From the NCBI RefSeq assembly GCF_016863115.1, contig NZ_BOOG01000068.1, positions 1-33,933 of the forward strand: a stretch of DNA of 33,933 nt, in the 5' to 3' direction. The DNA comes from Sphaerimonospora thailandensis. Lineage in GTDB: Bacteria > Actinomycetota > Actinomycetes > Streptosporangiales > Streptosporangiaceae. The notes beneath the pieces were generated by a model. The model made no database searches and was not told the DNA's origin. It saw nothing but the letters and a program-made list of their open reading frames with translations. Positions 29,832 to 33,933 of this stretch are shown in pieces. How positions within the stretch are numbered: the stretch's first letter is position 1; each line of letters starts with the position of its first letter. A program made the position numbers and the translations under genes.

Positions 29832-29849
29832 CCCGTGCCGAGGCACGGG
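29832..29849. promoter_or_regulatory. 8-bp inverted repeat upstream of CNNM pair
   Basis: CCCGTGCC-GA-GGCACGGG is a perfect 8-bp inverted repeat 28 bp upstream of the chosen start. It overlaps the alternative GTG start, so it could be an operator or an mRNA leader hairpin. Confidence 0.4.
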
Positions 29850-29962
29850 CCGGTACTCCAGGAGTCCGGAGCGGACACGTCATTCCTTTCGTGTGGTGGT
29901 ACACCACGGTAACGGCTCGGCGCCCCCGGTTGGTTTCCCACCTCCGGCCACCGGCTACCCGA

Positions 29963-30372
29963 TCATCGGTCGCTCCGCAGCTCCGGGAACTGGTCGTCCC
30001 GCCATTCGCCGCCCGGCGAAGCCCCGTCGGCGTCGGCGTTCTCCCTGGCGCGCAGCTCGACACGGCGGATCTTGCCGGAGATGGTCTTGGGCAGCTGCCG
30101 AGGCCGGACAGCCAGGTGGCGACCTGGTCGGAGCGGTGAGCCATCTCGTCGAACGAGTAGCGCCGCTCGGCGCCGTCCTCCTCGACTATCCACAGCGCCG
30201 TCCGATCGTTGCCCCTGGCGATCACGTCGAACCAGTCGGTCGCCCAGTTGAAGGTCTCTCCGTCGAAGACGGGCCAGGTGAACTCCGCCACGGCCTTGCC
30301 GTGATCACTGGAAAGGCGCAGCAGCAGGTCACGGGCATCGCGGAAGGCTGCGGTGTTGGTCGTCTGCGGCAC
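29963..30372 (-). pseudogene. acyl-CoA synthetase with large internal deletion
   Basis: The start is GTG 30370-30372 with AAGGAG 7 nt upstream. About 92 residues are a normal AMP-dependent acyl/acetyl-CoA synthetase N-terminus (GKAVAEFTWPVFDGETFNWA, DWFDVIARGNDRTALWIVEE, HRSDQVATWLSGLG). At about 30095-30098 the sequence jumps to the very C-terminus of the same family (QLPKTISGKIRRVELRARE, then FPELRSDR, stop 29963), but in a different frame. The adenylation core and the P-loop are absent. A complete enzyme has about 540-560 residues, so roughly 1.2 kb is missing; the size is inference from family length. The deletion also shifts the frame, so no useful product is expected. Confidence 0.85.
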
Positions 30373-30713
30373 GCTGGAACTCCTTTGCCGATGGCCGCGC
30401 ATGGACCGGCCGCCGCCGGCGGTTCCGACCGGGGGCGGAATCCACGCGGCAGAGCCTGCTCGGGTAAGCCGGTCTGTCCAATCTGCCCATATTCATTCGC
30501 GCCCGGGGCCCGTCGTCAAGGCACCGGACGAGACGACCCCCGCCGTTATGTCGGCCGCCGTTTCATGGGCCGCTGCTTTATGTGCCGCCGACAACGGCGC
30601 GCGTACTTTGATGGTGACGGCGCTACCTTAAAGTCAAGGTCCTACCGTAATGGCCGGGCAAAGACGGGGGCGGGCGGCACGACGCCGTCCGGGTGCGAGC
30701 GTGGGGAGTCACA
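30373..30713. other. intergenic region between acyl-CoA synthetase remnant and LCP gene
   Basis: No gene is supported. It holds the promoters of both divergent genes. Three degenerate 15-bp units (CCGTTATGTCGGCCG type) lie around 30540-30584. ACCTT-AAAGTC-AAGGT (30625-30640) is an inverted repeat 75 bp before the LCP start and a possible operator or promoter part. Confidence 0.4.
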
Positions 30714-31946
30714 TTGGCCGAGGATGACGAGGCGACCCGGGCTATCCGGCGGCCGGGGGCACGCCCGCCGGCACCGTCCGGCCGGCCTCCCACCGGGCCA
30801 CCGCCCCCCATGCCGACAGGCCGCGAAGGGATCGGCGCAGGGGGCCGCGACAACACGATCCCGCGAATCAGGTCCGAGGTGTACGGCAAGCCCCGGTCCG
30901 GCCAGGCTCCGGTACGCCCGCTCAGAGGCGGCGGTGGCGGCGGCGGTGGCGGCGGTGGCGACGACCGGCATGAGCGTGACGGTGGCGCGCGGCGGCGGCG
31001 GCCGACAGGCAAGATCATATTCAGGGGCGTGGCCGCCCTGCTCGTCATCCTGATCATCGCCGCCGTCGGCCTCTACTTCTGGATCGGCGGCAGACTCAAG
31101 CACACCGAGGTGCTCGGCGACTACACCGGGCGTCCGGCCGAGACGCCCGGGCAGGACTGGCTGCTGGTCGGGTCCGACAGCCGGGCCGGCCTGACGAAGG
31201 CGCAGCGCCGGAAGCTCGCCACCGGCAAGGCGGTCGGCAAGCGGACCGACACGATGATGCTGCTCCACATCCCCGAGAGCGGTCGGCCGACCCTGGTCAG
31301 CCTGCCCCGCGACTCGTACGTCCCGATCGAGGGCCGCGGCAGCGACAAGCTCAACGCGGCGTACGCCTTCGGCGGCCCGGAACTGTTGACGAAGACCGTC
31401 GAGCGGGTCACCGGCATCCGGATCGATCACTACATGGAGATCGGCTTCGGGGGGTTCGTCGGCATCGTCGACGCGATCGGCGGGGTCAACATCTGCGTGA
31501 AGCAGGACATCAAGGACCCCAAGGCCGGGATCAACCTGAAAAAGGGCTGTCAGGACATGGACGGCGGCACCGCGCTCGGTTACGTACGGACCCGGGCGAC
31601 GGGTGCCATCCCCGACTTCGAGCGCACCCAGCGCCAGCGCCAGTTCGTCTCCGCAATCGTGCATAAGGCCGCGTCTCCCGGCACGTTGCTGAACCCGTTC
31701 ACGTCGGTGCCGTTGGGGCTGAGCGCGGCCGACTCGGTCGAGGTCGACCCCGGCACCGGACTGTTCGACCTGCTGTCGGTCGGCATGGCCATGCGGGAGA
31801 GCCCCGTCACCACGGCGGTCCCGATCGGGTCACTTCCGACGATCAACGGTGCCGCGGTGGTGAAGTGGGACAGAGAGAAAGCACTTCGCCTGTTCAACGC
31901 CCTCGCCGAGGACAAGCCCGTCCCCAAGGACGTCATAGCTAAATGA
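30714..31946 (+). CDS. LytR-CpsA-Psr (LCP) family cell-wall ligase
   Basis: 410 residues. Cytoplasmic N-terminal 100 residues are Pro/Arg/Gly-rich, with an 11-Gly run (72-82); one TM follows (about 102-123) and then the extracytoplasmic LCP domain. Catalytic/lipid-binding landmarks: LLVGSDSRAGL, GKRTDTMMLLHI, LVSLPRDSYVPI, KLNAAYAFGG, GGVNICV and LGYVRTR...DFERTQRQRQF. LCP proteins transfer polymers such as teichoic acids, arabinogalactan or capsule from lipid carriers to peptidoglycan. Start TTG 30714 is chosen for its GGGGAG site; GTG 30693 would add seven residues. Monocistronic by spacing. Confidence 0.9.
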   Translation: MAEDDEATRAIRRPGARPPAPSGRPPTGPPPPMPTGREGIGAGGRDNTIPRIRSEVYGKPRSGQAPVRPLRGGGGGGGGGGGDDRHERDGGARRRRPTGKIIFRGVAALLVILIIAAVGLYFWIGGRLKHTEVLGDYTGRPAETPGQDWLLVGSDSRAGLTKAQRRKLATGKAVGKRTDTMMLLHIPESGRPTLVSLPRDSYVPIEGRGSDKLNAAYAFGGPELLTKTVERVTGIRIDHYMEIGFGGFVGIVDAIGGVNICVKQDIKDPKAGINLKKGCQDMDGGTALGYVRTRATGAIPDFERTQRQRQFVSAIVHKAASPGTLLNPFTSVPLGLSAADSVEVDPGTGLFDLLSVGMAMRESPVTTAVPIGSLPTINGAAVVKWDREKALRLFNALAEDKPVPKDVIAK

Positions 31947-32091
31947 CATCCCCCCGCTGCCGATCGGCGTCACGCTCGTCGGCCTCGCGAGCGTAGTCTT
32001 TGGCCGTCATGGCCAGCCGTTCTCGCCAGTGACGGGATGCCTCGGGGTCATCGGCGATGGGACCGGATACCGGTGCAGTTACGCCTCTCAT
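31939..32091 (-). CDS. small hypothetical protein
   Basis: 50-residue frame, ATG 32089-32091, overlapping the LCP gene's last 8 nt tail to tail. The sequence is hydrophilic and helical (ASRHWRERLAMTAKDYAREADERDADRQRGDVI), with no membrane segment. AAGGA lies about 12 nt upstream, further than ideal. It is divergent from the antitoxin gene at 32146. It looks protein-like, but no homologue is recognised and it could be a chance frame. Confidence 0.4.
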   Translation of the reverse strand: MRGVTAPVSGPIADDPEASRHWRERLAMTAKDYAREADERDADRQRGDVI

Positions 32092-32116
32092 GGCTGCCCA
32101 TCCTTCGGCCCTGTGC

Positions 32117-32145
32117 TCTGGGATCGGGTCGGTTAGACTTGACAC
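32117..32145 (+). promoter_or_regulatory. candidate promoter of second toxin-antitoxin pair
   Basis: TTAGACT (-10-like TAGACT) lies 6 nt before the ATG at 32146, which suggests a leaderless antitoxin message. No strong -35 is visible and there is no Shine-Dalgarno site. Confidence 0.4.
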
Positions 32146-32352
32146 ATGAGCGTGATGCGCGAGGAGCTCCACCATCTGGTGGAGCGGTTGCCTGAAGAGA
32201 AGGTGGCTCCTCTACTGCGTCTTGTCCGCGGTCAGGTTGAAGAGCAACCAGTGGTTCGTGATCTGCCGTTCATCGGGATGTTGGAAGCGGAGCCGGATTT
32301 CGCAGAACGCTCTGAAGAAATCCTCCGTGTGGAGGACAATCACTCTTTGTGA
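32146..32352 (+). CDS. vapB-like: antitoxin of PIN-domain toxin pair
   Basis: 68-residue protein. The N-terminus (MREELHHLVERLPEEKVAPLLRLVRGQVEEQ) is an amphipathic helix pair of the kind found before PIN toxins in actinomycetes; the C-terminus (EPDFAERSEEILRVEDN) is acidic and would bind the toxin. It lacks a recognisable DNA-binding motif. The stop overlaps the toxin GTG (GTGA at 32349-32352). Confidence 0.75.
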   Translation: MSVMREELHHLVERLPEEKVAPLLRLVRGQVEEQPVVRDLPFIGMLEAEPDFAERSEEILRVEDNHSL

Positions 32353-32765
32353 TCGTCATTGACTCCGGTCCGCTAGTCGCTGCGGTCAACAACCGGGACA
32401 ACCACCACTATGCCTGCTCCCAGCTCCTCCGAACCCATCCGGGGCCGCTGCTCGTTCCAGCGACAGTAGCCACCGAAGTATGCCAACTTGTCGAGAAACG
32501 ACAGGGAAGCAAAGCGGAAGCGGCGTTTCTGAAGTCCTTCGGATCGGGCCTGGATCTGATCGATCTGACGAATGAAGATCTCATCCGCATGAGCATTCTG
32601 GTGGAGACGTACGCGAGCCTCCCTCTCGGTGCGGTCGATGCCTCTGTGATCGCCATCGCCGAGCGATTGGGCGCCACCGAGGTGGCGACCATCGATCGCC
32701 GTCACTTCACGGTCGTCCGTCCAAGGCACACGAGCGCGCTCATTCTGCTACCCGCACAACTCTGA
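32349..32765 (+). CDS. vapC-like: PIN-domain ribonuclease toxin, VapC type
   Basis: 138-residue PIN protein with active-site acids D5 (VIDSGPLVAAV), E43 (VATEVCQLV), D97 (GAVDASVIAIAERL) and D116 (TIDRRHF). All four are present, so it is predicted active. This subgroup, with the IDSGPL start, differs from the toxin at 3925-4332, so the two systems are independent. Coupled to its antitoxin by a 4-nt overlap. Confidence 0.88.
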   Translation: MIVIDSGPLVAAVNNRDNHHYACSQLLRTHPGPLLVPATVATEVCQLVEKRQGSKAEAAFLKSFGSGLDLIDLTNEDLIRMSILVETYASLPLGAVDASVIAIAERLGATEVATIDRRHFTVVRPRHTSALILLPAQL

Positions 32766-32923
32766 GGTGAGCCTTTGCTTGTCGAGCACTGCCGCCTCGT
32801 AAAACGCGCGTTCTCCTCCTCCGCCTTGCGAGCACCACCCTGGGCACCGCTCCTTCCGGGCAAACCTTGGCGATCAGGGCACTAGTGTCCGGATCACGCC
32901 GCCGTGCGGCCAGAATGGGGCCC

Positions 32924-33532
32924 ATGGGGATCTCTGCGGAACTTCATGCCATCGGGCGGCCGATGCTCGACGCCCAGCTCGCCCACCCGACCGTACGGGG
33001 CATCGCGGCGGGTGATCTGCCCGAACCGGTTTTCCGGTCCTGGCTGGAGCAGGACTACCTGTATCTGCTCGACTACGTCCGGGTGTTCTCCCGGTTGGCC
33101 TGGCAGGCTCCGGACGACCACCTCGGCGACCTCGTCGATCTCGCGTACTCGACCTGGCACGACGAGCTCGACCTGCACCGTTCGCTGTCCGCCGAGTTCG
33201 GCGCGGACCTCGAAGGCGCGAAGAAGGGCCCGGCCTGCGCCGCCTACACGTCGTTCCTGCTGGAGTCTGCGGCGGACTACGCGGAGGGGCTGGCCGCGCT
33301 CTACCCCTGCGCCTGGGGATATTCCACGCTCGGCCGGATCCTCGCCGAGAACCCGCCCGCCGAGCCGCGCTACAGGCGGTGGGTGGACACCTACGCCGAT
33401 CCCGGCTTCGCCGCACTGGCCATACGCATCGCCGAGATGATCGACGAGATCGACCCCGAGCCCGAGCGGACCAAGGAACTGTTCATCGAGGCCATGAACC
33501 ACGAACTCGCCTTCTGGGACGTGCCCGTGTAG
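32924..33532 (+). CDS. tenA-like: TenA/thiaminase-II family protein
   Basis: About 202-residue all-helical protein of the heme-oxygenase-like fold. Landmarks: FRSWLEQDYLYLLDYVRVF, an EL.L region (WHDELDLHRSL), LYPCAWGYSTLGRIL with the conserved Cys and Trp/Tyr of TenA, and a C-terminal ELFIEAMNHELAFWD with the catalytic-type Glu. TenA enzymes hydrolyse aminopyrimidine products of thiamine breakdown for salvage, but there are no thi genes nearby, so this may be a TenA-like protein of other use. ATG 32924 and ATG 32915 are both possible; neither has a strong ribosome site. Confidence 0.8.
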   Translation: MGISAELHAIGRPMLDAQLAHPTVRGIAAGDLPEPVFRSWLEQDYLYLLDYVRVFSRLAWQAPDDHLGDLVDLAYSTWHDELDLHRSLSAEFGADLEGAKKGPACAAYTSFLLESAADYAEGLAALYPCAWGYSTLGRILAENPPAEPRYRRWVDTYADPGFAALAIRIAEMIDEIDPEPERTKELFIEAMNHELAFWDVPV

Positions 33533-33560
33533 GCGGGACTCTCCGGGATACCGTTCAGGC

Positions 33561-33933
33561 ATGCCTGAACTGCCCGAGGTCGAGGCCCTTGCCGAGTTCC
33601 TGCGCGAGCATGCCGTCGGGCGCGCGATCGCGGGGGTGGACGTGGTCGCCTTCCAGGCGCTGAAGACCGTCGACCCGCCCGTCACGGCGCTGGGCGGCCT
33701 GACCGTCACCGGGGCGGGCCGCCACGGCAAGTTCCTCGACCTCGACTGCGACGGGCTGCACCTCGTCACGCATCTCGCCCGGGGCGGATGGCTGCGCTGG
33801 CGCGACGACCTCACGGGTGCGAAGCCGGGCCGCTCGAAGACGCTCGCGGTGCGGGTACTGCTCTCGCCCGCCGAGGACGGCCGGGCCCCCGGGTTCGAGC
33901 TCACCGAGGCGGGCACCCAGAAGCGACTGGCCG
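33561..33933 (+). CDS. Fpg/Nei-family DNA glycosylase (partial, runs off window)
   Basis: 124 codons to the window end. It begins MPELPEVEALAEFL; the N-terminal P-E-L-P-E-V-E is the invariant catalytic start of bifunctional Fpg/Nei glycosylases (P2 nucleophile, E3). GRHGKFLDL holds the conserved Lys, and THLARGGWLRW matches the strand with the active-site loop. The helix-two-turn-helix and zinc-finger parts would be beyond the edge. It removes oxidised bases. Start ATG 33561-33563. Confidence 0.92.
   Translation, partial: MPELPEVEALAEFLREHAVGRAIAGVDVVAFQALKTVDPPVTALGGLTVTGAGRHGKFLDLDCDGLHLVTHLARGGWLRWRDDLTGAKPGRSKTLAVRVLLSPAEDGRAPGFELTEAGTQKRLA

Noticed and set aside
1-33933. CRISPR array, IS element or rRNA operon
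   Set aside because: No regularly spaced direct repeats with unique spacers, no transposase motifs and no rRNA sequence were seen on either strand.

Overview
The window is high-GC DNA with GTG and TTG starts, 4-nt stop/start overlaps and Shine-Dalgarno sites, typical of a filamentous or spore-forming actinomycete. Its core is the conserved origin-side block known from Mycobacterium and Streptomyces: cyclophilin, rhomboid protease, crgA, pabA/trpG, then (minus strand) fhaA-fhaB-pstP-rodA-pbpA-pknA-pknB, with tRNA-Leu(CAG) beside fhaA. The protein flavour suggests Streptosporangiales, but that placement is inference.

Left part (1 to about 9.8 kb, nearly all minus strand): the start of a secreted protein, an MBL-fold hydrolase, a SnoaL/ester-cyclase-like protein, a damaged two-component locus (a sensor domain with no kinase, a lone receiver, and a response regulator whose DNA-binding domain is replaced by the tail of a histidine kinase), a VapBC-type toxin-antitoxin pair, trpS with an upstream Trp leader peptide and attenuator, an unrecognised two-gene unit, and two MFS exporters.

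Middle (10 to 14.8 kb): a plus-strand stress-signalling set (PAS-SpoIIE phosphatase coupled to a STAS anti-anti-sigma protein), a small unknown gene coupled to a zinc alcohol dehydrogenase, a newly read 45-residue ORF, and a single-TM helical protein. From 14.9 to 27 kb lies the conserved cell-division and cell-wall block. The kinases PknA/PknB, phosphatase PstP and FHA proteins form one overlapping operon with the elongation synthase pair RodA/PbpA. Strong hairpins separate it from trpG.

Right part (27 to 33.9 kb): two coupled CNNM/HlyC-like membrane proteins, a decayed acyl-CoA synthetase with an internal deletion, an LCP cell-wall ligase, a second PIN toxin-antitoxin pair, a TenA-like protein and the start of an Fpg/Nei DNA glycosylase.

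The most notable observations are the leaderless NWW leader peptide with mutually exclusive hairpins upstream of trpS, the receiver/kinase-tail chimera, the unknown gene pair at 6014-6914 with its long overlap, and the number of short in-frame tandem duplications and deletion scars.
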